Origin: Apostichopus japonicus
Taxonomy: Eukaryota > Echinodermata > Holothuroidea > Aspidochirotida > Stichopodidae
DNA length: 64,000 nucleotides
Reading direction: 5' to 3'
Assembly (NCBI RefSeq): GCF_037975245.1
Contig: NC_092562.1
Location: forward strand, 20,101,054-20,165,053
Part shown: positions 48,701-61,100 of the stretch, in pieces
Numbering within the stretch: position 1 is the first letter of the stretch
Layout of the letters: each line of letters begins with the position of its first letter
Made by a program: the position numbers and the translations under genes
The notes under the pieces: generated by a model
Told to the model about the DNA's origin: nothing
The model's input: the letters and a program-made list of their open reading frames with translations, nothing else
The model's database searches: none

Positions 48701-51700
48701 TTAAACCTTTCTTGGACAGACATTCTGATTGGTTGAACAAGCAGCTGGAGGTGTGCCTTGATAGGTTTCACAGACCAATGAGAGGAGGTCAGACTGTGCT
48801 TTATCCTGGATAGCATCTGTGTGTACCTATGAAAATACAAGAAATTCAATCATGTTACTTACTGAATATTCAAAGTTAGAGATTGAAATAAACAACACCC
48901 CACCTGCCTCTTAAGCCCCCACCCCACCCCCTGGTTATGCTCACGTACAAGTCACAGTTAGTGACTTTGCACCTTTTTCAGCTTTCTACCTTCAGCCTTT
49001 AACAACAGAACTTTCTTAAGTCATGATGCAATTGTTATGAGAAATAATGAAACAAACTATCAACATTTCTTTTAACTCATGTGAAGACATTAAATTGATA
49101 AAACAACTAGCTACTGAACCGGGACTGCAAATATTGCATTTTCATGTTAACTGTGCTTCACTTATTATCAAGCCATTTAAAACTGCCATATGATAGGACA
49201 ACCCTCTATCTGACTAAGTTTTTTTACTATTTGTTCACAATCGTTTTTTCGCTGCTCCTTTTTCAATTTGCGAGTTACATATCAACTGTTTCATGCAGTG
49301 CAGTAAATTGTGTGTCCCTCAAAAAATTCAATCCTATCGGAAAGGAAAGAACTTTTTTATCCAGTTTCATAATTTTCTAGTGCGATTTTAGTGAATTGAA
49401 ATTGCAGAGTATGTTTTCACGGGACCCCTTTTTTTTCATGGACTGAGCTTGGTAGGCCACCATATTCAGGCACCAAGTTATGACAATACTCCATATTAGT
49501 ATACTCACCCCATTCAGTCACCATATGATGACAATACTCCATTATACCATACCATACTATACCATATACTATACCATACTTGCATTACACTCACCACATT
49601 CAGTCACCATCTTATGAAAATACTCCATTATACCATACCATACTATACCATACTTGCATTAAACTATACTCACCCCATTCAATGTTATCCAAGGTGTATA
49701 CTGATGAGGAGGATCAAGGGATTCCGTTCGCATCGCCATCTCATGTTCCAATTTGTTACCAAGGCTAGAATTGACACAACTTGAAACTTGATCGTAGTTC
49801 AGGTCAAACTGAGCACAGCACTGTTGAGAATAAGATTGTATCCAATACATTAGACAAGGTGAAGGAAAAAGAAAACAGAAAGTGGTAAACTCAGTACAGT
49901 AGCTAGAGTCATAACGGAAGCATAATGGTTAGAAACAGGGACGTAAGAACCATTTCATCCTGCTCAGGAGGGGTAGGGGGAGGGGAATATTATGTTAAGT
50001 CTTGGAGGGTAGCAGTGGTTCTTTCCATTTTAAAAAACTTTGGAGGGTGCTTAAATGATGTAACTTTTTTATGTTGAGAATTTTCAACTGTTTAGGTCAT
50101 ACTGCACATGCATGTTGTATATTTATGTACTGTAAACTAGGATTTTTTGGAACTTCAATGATTACAAAGAAAAGTAAATGTACATAGTGTAATAAAAAAT
50201 AAATAAATAGAAAATAGTGTAATTTGTACCGCATTGTACTGCAAGATTTGGGATTCTGAATAGCAACTCCCTGAATAAGAATACCAGATCAAATGACCAA
50301 AACACATTGATCACTCTCATTAAAGTTTCTAAAAGTTCAATTCAAGGATGTCCTCTGAGCTATGCCAGAGATATCATTGTTAATAACCTAAGGATATTTA
50401 ATAAGCCTTGTGCTTCTTTGCTTATCTTAATTTGCCCTTTTGAATGCTATCAGTCCATGAGGTCATGATATGGACATACAAATTATAGAAGTCACCAATT
50501 CAATTGCAGCAATTATATAGGCCTAACAACTTTGCTAACAATGATAGAACTGCGTGATGAAATCAATTGTGGCAACTTGTTTGTCACTGTCAGTATTTAA
50601 TTCACTGGACACTTCAAGTGGTCCCCAAGTACAGGCTATTCTACACCAGATCTAATGTATAATGAATGTATTGGCTTAGGTAGAAACCCTCTCTCCCTCA
50701 CAAGCCCTAGTCCCCCCCCCCCCTTCCCTTTCTTTCCAATGGCTAGGCCACCGACAGATGTTTTTACCAATTGAAAAGCACAGTAAAATACCTTTGAGGC
50801 TGATGTTGTTGGATCATCCGAAGCTTCCATACAATGAATACTTTCAAAAGCAGTTGTGAAGTCTTTGGCAACGTACAAAATGCAGGTCTCAAGAATATTT
50901 CCCAGGCACTCCTGGGCACCATGCTGGCATGTGAATACCCATTTGTTGTCTACAAGGTTCTCCTAAAGTAGAGGAAGGAATGATTGAAAACTGGAACTGT
51001 ACAGGTTGATGTTACCTTTGCTTGTACTCGCACTGATGGATTTGTACTCATAATCTAGGCAATTGAGCATTGATATGTACTACAACAAGATGAATGCATA
51101 CCGATACTAGCACTCCTACAGTACTAGTACTACAAGGGGAATCTTAATAGAAGTTGTGTCCATAACTGCACTAGAAGTACTAAATATGCCACTATTATCA
51201 TCTTGTTAAAAGCATTGAAGACTCGCTCCAAACCGCTTGCAGCCATCTGAAAAAGTTAACTTTCTGTTGCTAATTGCAAGTGACGTTTTGTTTGTGTCGC
51301 TGCAAAATGCAGACAGTAATGAAACGTGATACCTTGTTATCTTTTATCTAGACCTGAGATGTCCATCGCTGTATCGTTTCTACACTGTGCTGTGGGTATT
51401 GACCGCAGCTGTATGTATACTGACTGTACACTAGTGTCTAATTACCGACGGTAGCAAGCTGTGTGTGTATTCTCTGGGATCGATGGTGGTGTCTAACACT
51501 TCTGTTACACCTCATTCGAAACTAGGTCAGATTACCGGCATTAGACTTTTCTTTTTGCACGAGTCTTCACACCCTTTAGCAAGAATGCTTTGATTTGCTA
51601 TCTACCTCCTGTACAGGACATTTTTTCCCAACACTTTTTCTTTATGTATGTATGTATGTATGTATGTATGTATGTATGTATGTATGTATGTATATCTGAT

Positions 51701-52582
51701 CTTCCCGCAAGCAGGAACTCGCGAAAGATGCCATGGAGGCTATGATTTGGTTGGATAGAAGAAGAAAAAAAAAAGATTAACGCAACCAACCTTTGCATTA
51801 CCATAAGGCACCAGTGTTACATTGAGAACATCATTACCGACTTTCTGCCAGGTCGGATATAACTGCTCGGCGATGAATTCTCTGCATCCCGGACAGAGTG
51901 ATTCATAATACAGAGCGATACCAACAGGTAGGGCTTTAGCACTGCCAAGGTTCCATCGTTCACATTGCTTTTCTACCTAACATTATGAAAAAATAATATT
52001 TCAATTATTTGTCAAATTTTTTATTACACTAAAATAAGGACACAACGTAAGAATGGAAACGTTATTGTAGCTGTAATTTTCACGAACCGAGTGAATTTTA
52101 CTTGTGCCAAAAAGTTTTATTGACATGACTATGTATATATCATGAATCAATCAAATCAAATCAAATGCCCATACCAATCTATCTTGTCATTTTGATTTAT
52201 CATAAAACATAGCTCTTTGTAGAATTTTTTTTTTTACATACACTGGAAGCCCACACATGACATAGCACTTTCCAACAGAACAATGAAAATATGCTTCCCT
52301 AAACTTCAGTGGCTGTTATTATTACCACAAGCAAGGCCTAAAGTGGAATATTTCAAGACGTATAGATTACTTTATATAAGGCCTTATATATGCATATGAT
52401 ATAGTATGACGGAGTAAACGTTGATAATCAGTCACCTGACAAGCCTTGGCAATAGCTTGGTCACTGCACCAAACACTTGGTGGATGAACACACTGCAAAG
52501 ATTCCGCAGTAGACAAAACTATGAGACTTGTCCAAACAATAGTAGCCAAAACTAGTGACGGAATGAAACAAAACTTCGTCAT
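48701..52582 (-). CDS. IFI30: Gamma-interferon-inducible lysosomal thiol reductase (GILT), five exons, complete
   Basis: GILT reduces protein disulfides at acid pH in lysosomes and phagosomes, aiding antigen processing in vertebrates and host defence in invertebrates. Exons in transcript order: 52436-52582, 51791-51976, 50792-50962, 49674-49820, 48701-48826. All introns are phase 0 with GT-AG ends, and the product is 258 residues (human pre-form about 250). Visible features: a signal peptide (MTKFCFIPSLVLATIVW...), cysteines in SLQCVHPPSVWCSD, the active site CPGC in YYESLCPGCREF, NVTLVPYGNA, the GILT signature CQHGAQECLGNILETC (CQHGX2ECX2NX4C intact), PPHQYTPWITLNG, and a C-terminal Cys-rich tail. 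An in-frame upstream ATG at 52630 would add 16 residues; I chose the second because it starts the hydrophobic signal sequence directly. The donor of exon 2 (GTTGGT) is weak. Confidence 0.96.
48827..49673 (-). other. GILT intron 4, containing donor-derived repeats
   Basis: Next to exon 4 is a tandem repeat (49456-49681) that includes copies of the exon 4 splice donor. The rest is AT-rich with a CCCACC-rich patch near 48910-48935. No exon was recognised. Confidence 0.8.
49456..49681 (-). repeat. Tandem repeat spanning the GILT exon 4 donor, 3-4 units
   Basis: On the minus strand the real exon end and donor read TGAATGGGGTGAGTATA (near 49665-49681). The same string recurs exactly near 49500-49516, a near copy (TGAATGTGGTGAGTGTA) lies near 49586-49602, and a degenerate one (TGAATATGGTGGCC) near 49456-49470. 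Between them are ATACCATACTATACC-like stretches and ATGGAGTATT. Periods are about 79, 86 and 48 bp. Confidence 0.88.
49821..52435 (-). other. GILT introns 1-3
   Basis: Introns 49821-50791, 50963-51790 and 51977-52435. A poly-C tract lies near 50711-50720 and a (TATG)n microsatellite at 51643-51694. No other feature was recognised. Confidence 0.75.
51643..51694 (+). repeat. (TATG)n microsatellite, about 13 copies
   Basis: An uninterrupted TATG tetranucleotide repeat lies within GILT intron 2, about 100 bases from exon 2. Confidence 0.97.
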
Positions 52583-53042
52583 TCTACTTTCGTAACGAAA
52601 AAAGAAACCAACAGAAGACGACGACAGCAAAGCGAGATTTCCTCTGCAACGATCTGCGCGTTAAGCGTTTAATAAGTAAACAAGTTATAAGTTAATATTT
52701 TATGTGACTAATTATCGTACAATTCGGCTAGGTACACCGCATAAGTCTTTGGATTGTTGTTTCTACCTTGGATAGCAAAATCGCTAACTTTTCGGCTGAA
52801 TGGTCACTCCCATTTTATTACGAAATAAGTTGTTTTTGTTGTCACATGTCACGCCTGGGTAAAAAAATTAGCATAGTTAACTCGATAGTTTGTAATAATT
52901 AATTATATGAAATTGTATTAAAAGTATGTTCGAATGATTAAATATTTTCAACTGCGATAAAATTGTCAGTAAAAAATACGTTAAGGTGAGAACGCTCCTA
53001 TAAGGCATAAATACTAATCATAATATTGAACGAGACTCAAAG
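52583..53042. promoter_or_regulatory. Probable shared divergent promoter of GILT and MRPL55
   Basis: The two start codons face away from each other, 460 bp apart, so both promoters must overlap or lie close together. No TATA box was recognised. The MRPL55 start context CAAAGATGGCCGCC (53037-53050) resembles the YY1-type AAGATGGCGGC initiator motif common in housekeeping and ribosomal-protein genes. Inference from layout and motif only. Confidence 0.5.
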
Positions 53043-55906
53043 ATGGCCGCCTCCTTTCACTCTCTGAGGTGGTAGATCTTATTTTTTGCTTCTTATTTCA
53101 ATCTTGAATATGGTATAATCTTTGAATAAGAAATCGATATGAAGTTGAAAAGCAATTTTATCCTTCTTTTTCTTATAGTCGATCACTTGTCGAATATGTC
53201 TATCATAATATTGTTAAAGTTGTTGTTAGGCCTGTGCAAGGCTAGCAAGTAGTAATATTAAGGCTAGGCCTCACATTAGGCCAATGTGCGCTTTCTCTCT
53301 GTTCACAGAAGCATAGTATTATTAGTTAAACCTGAAGCTTAATTAGCCTGGCACAAGATAATGGTGCTTATAACTCGCTAATCAAGACCTAGTCAAAGTA
53401 GGGATAGTTATCTTTACACAACTTTAATACATACTACTAAGTACTAGGCCTATAGTTAGTATTGCGAAGTTCGGAACACTGCGAAGTTCGGACACCCTAA
53501 GAAATACACGATTTCACCATGACAACCTATAGCAACAGCCAATTTCACGAAAAACTAAAAAGCTACAGTTATTTTCTCTCCAAAATGACCCGTGTGTAAG
53601 TAAGTACTTACATATTTATCAGTAAAATGACGGAGATCTATGAAGTCTGTTATAATTACTGAAAGAGCAACTGCGCCACCAATTTGATCACCAGCGCCAC
53701 ACTGTGGGTTGGGTGTCCAAACTTCGCAATACTCTAGCAAAGAAATACCAGTTCCACAATCACAAAGAATCTTCTTGAAATACAACTTGAAAACAGTTTG
53801 CAGGAAAGAAAGTTTGGCCGTGTATCATAATATAACACAATTCTCCCACCATATCAAGTATATTTTCAGGTGATTTAGACCAGAAGATATAGTTTTGGGG
53901 TGTATTAAGGCTTAGGTGTCCGAACTTCGAAGTGTCCATGCTACTACTAGTATATCACTATGCCATACCAGGGTGCACTTTGGGAAATTTCATGATGATA
54001 TCATTCATGGAAGACAAACTGGGTTAAATGGGTCAACATTTTCAGTGTCTGTTTTTCTCACATGGATCAGCTTCGATGAAAGTTTCAACAATGGGCTATA
54101 TGTTAAGTTTGCATGTTAAGTTTGCTGTGTAATACATATATGCAGAGCTGCGCCGATGGACAATGCAGTTGCTATGCTAAAATGTCATATTGTACCAAAT
54201 TCGTTGAATACAATCTAAAATCGACACAAGCATCATGAAAACAAATGCAATTGATACCGTCAAAGGAGGAAACAGCAATTTTGTATTTTACATTTTATGA
54301 AGTATTTTACCCATTTACATGAATTATACAGCAAACGTTAATGCAGTTGATTGCAAAATTTACAGTGCATTTTTAATCTTGTTGATTCACTAAGATTCAA
54401 ACAATTTAGTAGGCTTTAACTTTGACATAGCTATTATAGCCACTACACAGTCATTAATAAGACATTGTAAGTTACTCATTTCTCATTCATTTTTTTCAGA
54501 TTTGTAGCAAATGCCTGTCTTTGGGAAACACAATTCAATGCCTTCACCAAATGCTCTACAGTAACATTAAATTCAAGATGGAACTCAAATCGTGCCTCTA
54601 TTGCCAAAACCAACCGTAAAGTATATGCACGGTTGTATCCAACAGTAATTGTCAATCCAGATGGTTCCACGTACAGGATAAAGTACAACAAACCCAGGAA
54701 ATTATTATATGTGAGTACTCATCTTCTCACAAGAAGAAAGTATGATCTTAAAGAAGCTTTTTTTCAGGGTCTGTTTCTTGCACCAGTTTTACCAAATGTC
54801 TAGGAATGATAAATGAGACAATAAGATGTCTCATTGATAGACAGTGCTTTGGAAGAAACAGTAAAATTGGTTGAAATGAAGTTGAACATTCGTTACAAAT
54901 TCCAATACTATTATTTGACCATCTTATTTTATGATCAATAAGGCAGCTGATTGTGTCTGTATTAAAATTACATTTTAACCTTAAAGGCTTGCTTTGGTCA
55001 TTTGATTACTTGTTGCTCATTCCCACTAGGACATATCCATTTAATCGTTATGCTCAATCCTGCTGAAAGTAGTCAAAAATGTTGACCATGTGAGAGGCAT
55101 CATTAATGTTTACGAAGAAAATAGGATGAATTACTTTTGGGTCAAGGCAAGTAAAATGTCAAAGGAAATGGGATGATTCAAAGGTATACCCTCTTTGAAG
55201 CTTGCTCAAATGATCAGCAACTTAGATTAAAGAAATCAATTAGTGAATAATGTCACAGATCAATGCAATAAATAAGTCTAAGCAAACTTAAGTCTATTGT
55301 AAAATGTAGTTCTACAGTAAACTGTAAAATATAAAATTTACCATACCAGTGCAGTAGTGGTTTCTGCTTTCAATTGAAAGTAATGAGTGATATAGCTGGC
55401 ACTAAGTTTTTTTTAAATGTACACTCAGTAAACATTAAAATGTTGTTGCATATTTGATTCAAGGCTCAGATACCAAGGATCCAGAATTGGAACGCAATGG
55501 AAACTTTAGAAATATTACACATGTTTAGAAACATTACACATGTTTAGAAACATTACACATGTTTAGAAACATTGGACATGTTTAGAAACAACATTACACA
55601 TGTTTAGAAACATTAGACATGTTTAGAATCATTACAAGTACTCAGATTTATTCAGCTGGACATGGATGTAATATGTAACACTGAATAGTCAAAATGAATT
55701 CTTTTTTTGTTGTTATTTATTCTGAGCATTCTTTTTCTTTAATATCTTCTCAGCTTCCATTTGATGTAAACAGTCTTACATTAGAAGAAAAGAAAGCTAG
55801 ACTAGCTAAATACCAAGCTAAGAGGAAACAAGACCTCAAAGATGATTTAGACGATAACTTTGATGCTCGAAAATACAAACAGTTCTGGATGTCGAAGAAG
55901 ACGTAG
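53043..55906 (+). CDS. MRPL55: Mitochondrial ribosomal protein L55 (mL55), three exons, complete
   Basis: This is a component of the large mitochondrial ribosomal subunit, imported into mitochondria. Exons are 53043-53068, 54500-54710 and 55754-55906, giving 129 residues (human precursor about 128). The conserved core is plain: NRKVYARLYPTVIVNPDGST, YRIKYNKPRKLLYLPFDVN, then TLEEKKARLAKYQAKRKQDL, and the end DARKYKQFWMSKKT, all matching MRPL55. Introns are phase 2 and 0 with GT-AG ends. The N-terminal part is rich in Ser, Asn and Arg with few acids, fitting a mitochondrial targeting sequence. The start at 53043 is in the first tiny exon (26 coding bases); the phase-2 junction reconstitutes an Arg codon. 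An AATAAA at 55948-55953 lies 42 bases after the stop. Confidence 0.93.
53069..54499 (+). other. MRPL55 intron 1
   Basis: Holds a short inverted-repeat element at 53458-53733 and a related fragment near 53878-53940. No further exon was recognised. Confidence 0.8.
53458..53733. mobile_element. Short MITE-like element with 18 bp terminal inverted repeats
   Basis: The left end AGTATTGCGAAGTTCGGA (53458-53475) and right end TCCAAACTTCGCAATACT (53716-53733) are reverse complements with one mismatch. A second copy of the motif (CTGCGAAGTTCGGACACCC) follows the left end, and its complement GGGTGTCC precedes the right end. About 276 bp, no coding capacity. A related piece with TGTCCGAACTTCGAAGTGTCC-like sequence is near 53920-53937. 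No target-site duplication was seen. Confidence 0.7.
54711..55753 (+). other. MRPL55 intron 2
   Basis: Contains a 19 bp tandem repeat at 55510-55636; otherwise nothing was recognised. Confidence 0.8.
55510..55636 (+). repeat. 19 bp tandem repeat, about six or seven units
   Basis: Units are variants of AAACATTACACATGTTTAG, with substitutions (GGACATG, AGACATG) and one unit lengthened by three bases. Each unit contains the palindrome ACATGT. It is intronic in MRPL55. Confidence 0.9.
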
Positions 55907-55947
55907 ATGTTATCTAACTTTCTGAGAAGTTTATGATATCTTTGGAC

Positions 55948-55953
55948 AATAAA
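55948..55953 (+). terminator. MRPL55 poly(A) signal
   Basis: AATAAA lies 42 bases after the MRPL55 stop codon. Other AATAAA hexamers near 56633 and 56696 could serve longer isoforms. Confidence 0.65.
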
Positions 55954-58115
55954 CTTGGTGAACCTTGTACAAATATCTTGCATTGAAACAGAGACTTCCA
56001 TAGATGATTAAGACTTGCTGAAAAATCAAACAAATTGAACCAACATTGTCATCATAATTTGTACTGAGGGTATCACTTGGTGTGGGGGGGGGGGTTGGGG
56101 TAGTGGTAGGAAGGGGTATGAGATTGTACAAGGCATTAGTTCTTGCTCAGCTCTTTATATTCAGACATTATTTATGCTATCGAAAAATGTGGGTGATCTT
56201 AGAATGAGCCTAATACAATCATGCAGGAAATAGAAATATGTCATAACTTAAGTAGGAAAGGGTAGGTTAACCAGATATTTCTTTGTTTGGGGAAGGGAAG
56301 GGGAAGAGAGGGGGAAACTTTCTTCATTTGTAAAACAATTCAAAGCTACCTACGCTTGAAAAGTTGCGATGATGTAGTAACTGTTGAATTTATTCAATGA
56401 TATGTTTCAGTAGTGACCAGATCTGGTATTGTTTCATAAAAACAGAGTGCATTGAGTTGGAGTAAACTTTTGTCGGTTGTGTGAAGATATATAGGACACT
56501 TGTTTGGCTGGAACTATTCAGTCAATGACATGCAAACCACATTTCACTTTTTCCAAATGCTTGGCAAATTTCCAGAATCTTAGCACTTAAAATATATGTA
56601 AATGAATTTAAATATCACTTTTCTGAGGCTCAAATAAAAGTGTGGCTTTGTTCAAGAATACTTTTTTCTACAACTTGTGTAATTTTTTGGTCTTCAAATA
56701 AAAGAGAAATGTAATGTGAGGAAAGAGACTATTGCTTTTGTAAGTCATGCTGAAGAGAGTATTTGACATTCATGTAAACTGTCAGACATTCAGAATACCA
56801 TGTGATCTTGGGCATCACCAGTTACAGCAGCAGAGAAAACCAGCGTGAAATGTTTGCGTTGATTTGACAGTACCCTGTCAGATCTGCTGATAGTGTTTTG
56901 CCCTCTGTACAGCATTGCTTGTAGTACTAGTGGTTTAAAGGCCTGTACCAACTCTTCGACGTACTTTTTCACACTCCATGAGGTGAGGTTGCCGGTACTT
57001 GTTACCTTCATCGGGTTCATGGTCATGAATACTTTGGCTGGATTATTACATGCATTGGGGCTAGGCTTGGTACATATCATGTGAAACTGTAATAGGTCTA
57101 GTTTAACCATTTTTTTTTAAACAAGTTGCAGGCTTTATGAAGATAGTAACCAGCTGTTGTCACATTTATCCAACTTTCTTGTGATATTTGCATAGTTACC
57201 AAGTTGACTGCAACCAGCAAGTTAGGGTACCCGTGCATGCAAAAGGCGAGAAAGCACTCCCCCTCACTGCGTCTCCTTCCCCTTTTTTGTAGATCACATG
57301 TATGATGACCAGCATTTACATCAGGAAAATTTGGGAGCTATATATTTACTGTGGTAATACACTTTATGATATGGAGGAAAGTTATTTTGTAAATGCAACT
57401 GGCCAATCACTTATCTGTATATAATGTTGTGAATACCATGCATTTTGATATTACAACTGAGTATGCAGTTTCCCATTATTTTCTTTGATTTCCTTCTGTA
57501 TTTCCCGTGATGTTCTTTTATTGGTCATTTAAGTTTTGTGTCTTCTACTCCTCCATGCCTATGAAAAAAAAGCTGACATTAGAATTATCAGGCCCCACAG
57601 TTCATTGCTGAAAAGATCAGAATGTCACTTCATCACAGTTACTAAGGTAGAACATCAATTGCATTAGGAATGAAATAAAGCACCGATGGTCCAACCAGCT
57701 ATGATACTCTATATGTCTGTTTAAAATCACAAATCAAAGCTGCCATGCTGGGTTCTCTTCAATGTGAGACTTCACCATTCACTTGATAGCGATGCTTTTT
57801 CTTAAAATGGAGAGATAAGTAGAAGTGGATCTTTGGGGAGGGGGCTGAAGGAAAGAAAGAATTGGGGTGTGGTCTTATCAGAAGTGCTGTGGTACTTGAT
57901 ACAAGGCCAGTTTTGTAAAGTGAAATGTTTTCTTTTGTGTGGTGCTACTTCGTGTAGTGAATAAATTTCATCCTTTGATGTTGGTAAGTTTGAGGTTCTG
58001 TACTGACGATTCTCCTCTCGCACCAGGTTGAATACCATCGTGTAAAGTTCCTAACGTTGACGTGATGTATAATAGCGCATGGAGGAGTAACATCGAAAAT
58101 TTAGCGTCTGTTACC
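55954..58115. other. Intergenic region between MRPL55 and the thioredoxin-like gene
   Basis: A poly-G tract lies near 56081-56093. The minus strand is open from 57110 to 56790 (106 codons) with no recognisable domain. Otherwise AT-rich with no gene I can support. Confidence 0.6.
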
Positions 58116-61100
58116 ATGACGATCCGATATTTTATAAGTGTCGCTTTACTCATATATGCATTTCAGTCGTCGACTAGCTGCAGTAATGGTAATTTGACAT
58201 TTGTAATTGATACTTTATTTCATCCCGTTATTGTCCATTTTAATGTAAGCTCAGCGATTTTCTGCTTTGGGGCATTCGTTCTTAGGCTAGAGTGCAAGCC
58301 CTAGGACTAACGTTAGGCCTAGTTCAGCGAAATCTTGGTATGTTCCTGGTAAAATTTCGGCAAATCTCGAGTGAATTTTCATACTGAACCATGCTGCATA
58401 CAAAACACTACGTATATTTTAATTGGATTGACTGCATTAATTTCTATGAAAGATTTAGACTCTTTAATGTATGATTTTGGAAAGTGAATATTAAAAAATG
58501 ATGATCGCATGCCTAGTATATAACTATATAACTATATAACAATGTTATAGTGTTGTTAACACTACACAGACCCGCTATCAGGCCATGGAAAGTTTAAGAT
58601 TTGTGTCCACCACCCACATGCGCCAAAACTCCTACCCAAAACTTTTAATCGATGTAGTTTTCATGAAAGAACTAGTGTTGATATCAAATTCAAAGGCAGA
58701 AACATCAGTCTACCACTTTCATGAAATAGTTTATACCCATATACCAGTTTTTTTTTCAGCACTTGAAACGAGAACAAGACTGAATTTAGGGAAATATCAT
58801 TTGCTACAGTAGGTGACAGCTAGGGCTAACTCAGGACCTTAACACATACAAATATATGTTATTTGGTCTAACTCTAATCAAACTTCTATATGAAACTTCT
58901 AAGAATAATGTAGTTGATGGATAAATTTTACTAAATCATAGAGAAAAAGGAGCCAGCTGAGACCATCTTAGATTTAGACTGCCAACCCTAAATTTTTACT
59001 TAAGCATTAATTGCAAGTTCTCCAGAAAACGTCATATAGGCTTAGGCTTATTACACCTTTACCAATCCTTGCAAATTTTTTTCTCACATTATCAGGGATA
59101 CAACTTCCCCTATGCAGGCCAGGCCAGGCCAGGCCAGACGTGTCCCCTATTTTGCATACTCATATAGCCAGCTGCACTGTTGCACTGTAGTTACTCTGAA
59201 ACCACATTTTGGAATGCAGTTTTAAGCCATATAGAATCTGTGAAAAGTGTGGCTATCCTGAAAATATGAACATAAATTATTTTCCCCTTTATGTGCAATG
59301 TTCGGGAAAGTTTTCCTTGCTTCAATCATTTTAACATGAGAGTGAGACTAGGGAATAATTTAGTGTTCAGATTTTCCAGTCTGTGGCAGTTATGAGGGCT
59401 ATAGGTTTGATAAAATACTGTAAACAAATTCAAGTCGGGACTTTTATAGTGAAGTTCTTGGCCGCTAATAGGCTAAGTCATCTCCCCAAAGAACAATCCG
59501 GATTTTATGTTGACACTTTTCTTGATTTCCACCCAAGGTCAGACACAAATTACTACACAAGAGGAGAGTTTACAGTATAGAATTATAGTTTTCAGTTTAG
59601 AATAATACTTACTAGACTATAAAAGAACAAGCAAATTGTTATGTACAGAATAGCAACTTAGAAAGAACAAACTTAAACACCCAATATAAAATACTTCTCA
59701 AGAAAAGTCACCTACAGTAGGTTAAGAACCTGTGAACGACAAACCAAACAACTAAATGACTGATCTGCTCTCAGCCCCAGTCCCCTTGCATCAAGACTGT
59801 GACTGTGTGATTTTCATCAGGTGTGTATCACAATTCCTACACATGATCTTAGCCAAAAGGCCAAGAAGGGAATGTATTTGCACTATCCTGGCAACAGGTA
59901 CTTTTATGGAAAGTCACCCAAGATCGAACCTGGGCACAAACAGAACCCTTTGATTTCTCATCCTGAACTGACCACTCTACTGCTTCACAACTAATACACA
60001 ACTACTGCTATACATATAAAGTGACCATGCATACCTGAATTATATGCAGCTGTACTCCCTACTTACAATAGAAATCTTTTCATTAGTTACACATAACCTG
60101 TTAGACCCAACTACTTTGCATAACAAGAGACCTCAGAGACATTCCATTAGTACACTAATTACCCAGTGCTGTACAATACAGATTTTGATGACAATACTAC
60201 TGTATACATGGTTTCTGTGTATTAAGGAACTGCTATAGATATATATTGGATTTGTATATAGAAATTTGTCCATTTTGCAGCCTTTTCTTCAATGTGATTC
60301 TGGATACATTATTTCTTGGAGACTTAATTTTACAAGTATTAAAAATCTCATTCTGGCAGAGTCTGATCTTACCATCAATGAAGTCACATTGTTGAAGGAT
60401 ATAAGTTAAGGAGGTCTAATTAGCATCATTAAGTTATTGTACACCATCCTACAGTATATGTGTCAGTTTCAGTAGGAGTTAATGCAGTAAATACCAGGTA
60501 CTGTACATTGCAATGATGAATAAACATAATAATGCAAAATGGAAAAAAAAAAAAGTAAAGCTTCATGCTCCATCATTGAAAATTGTTTGGATGCAAGTCT
60601 AAAACCTTCTTTCTCATGGTCGCATGTATGCAATTTGGGAATGTGAATGTCATAGACCTGGTGTAAAAAGTCTCAACCTATAGAAACAACTTGGCAACTT
60701 TTGTTATTGCACCAAACTGTTAAAATGCTCATATTTTTAATGTTAATGGATGAGTTTTCAAAGCCAGCTTTAGTTGCTTCACAATGGTGAGGTCATGCTC
60801 ACTTAAGCCAAAGTTGTTGCTGTCTGCTGGTCCTATGGAATGCATTAGATCCCCGATAGCCATAGATCTCTTTGTCTCAATTAGTCCAAAGGTAAAACAA
60901 TAATAACATAGTGATGGATGTCCTGTGGTCAGTCAGTTGCTAAATTCAATTGATACCTTGAGTCAATCATGTCATTGTAATTTTTTAGGCCTATAAAAGA
61001 ATGCTCTAGATCTGTCCCTGATCAAAAAACATGCAATGAATTCATGCTGGCCAGCAATGCCCAATTAAGCAATGTCATTTTACAAATTGAGGGTGTGCCA

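Noticed and set aside
53458-53733. Antisense exon from the open minus frame at 53555-53785
   Set aside because: The frame is created largely by the inverted-repeat element and shows no conserved protein features.
59837-59873. Functional U2 snRNA gene
   Set aside because: Only the first ~35 nt match; the branch-pairing sequence and all later U2 elements are missing.
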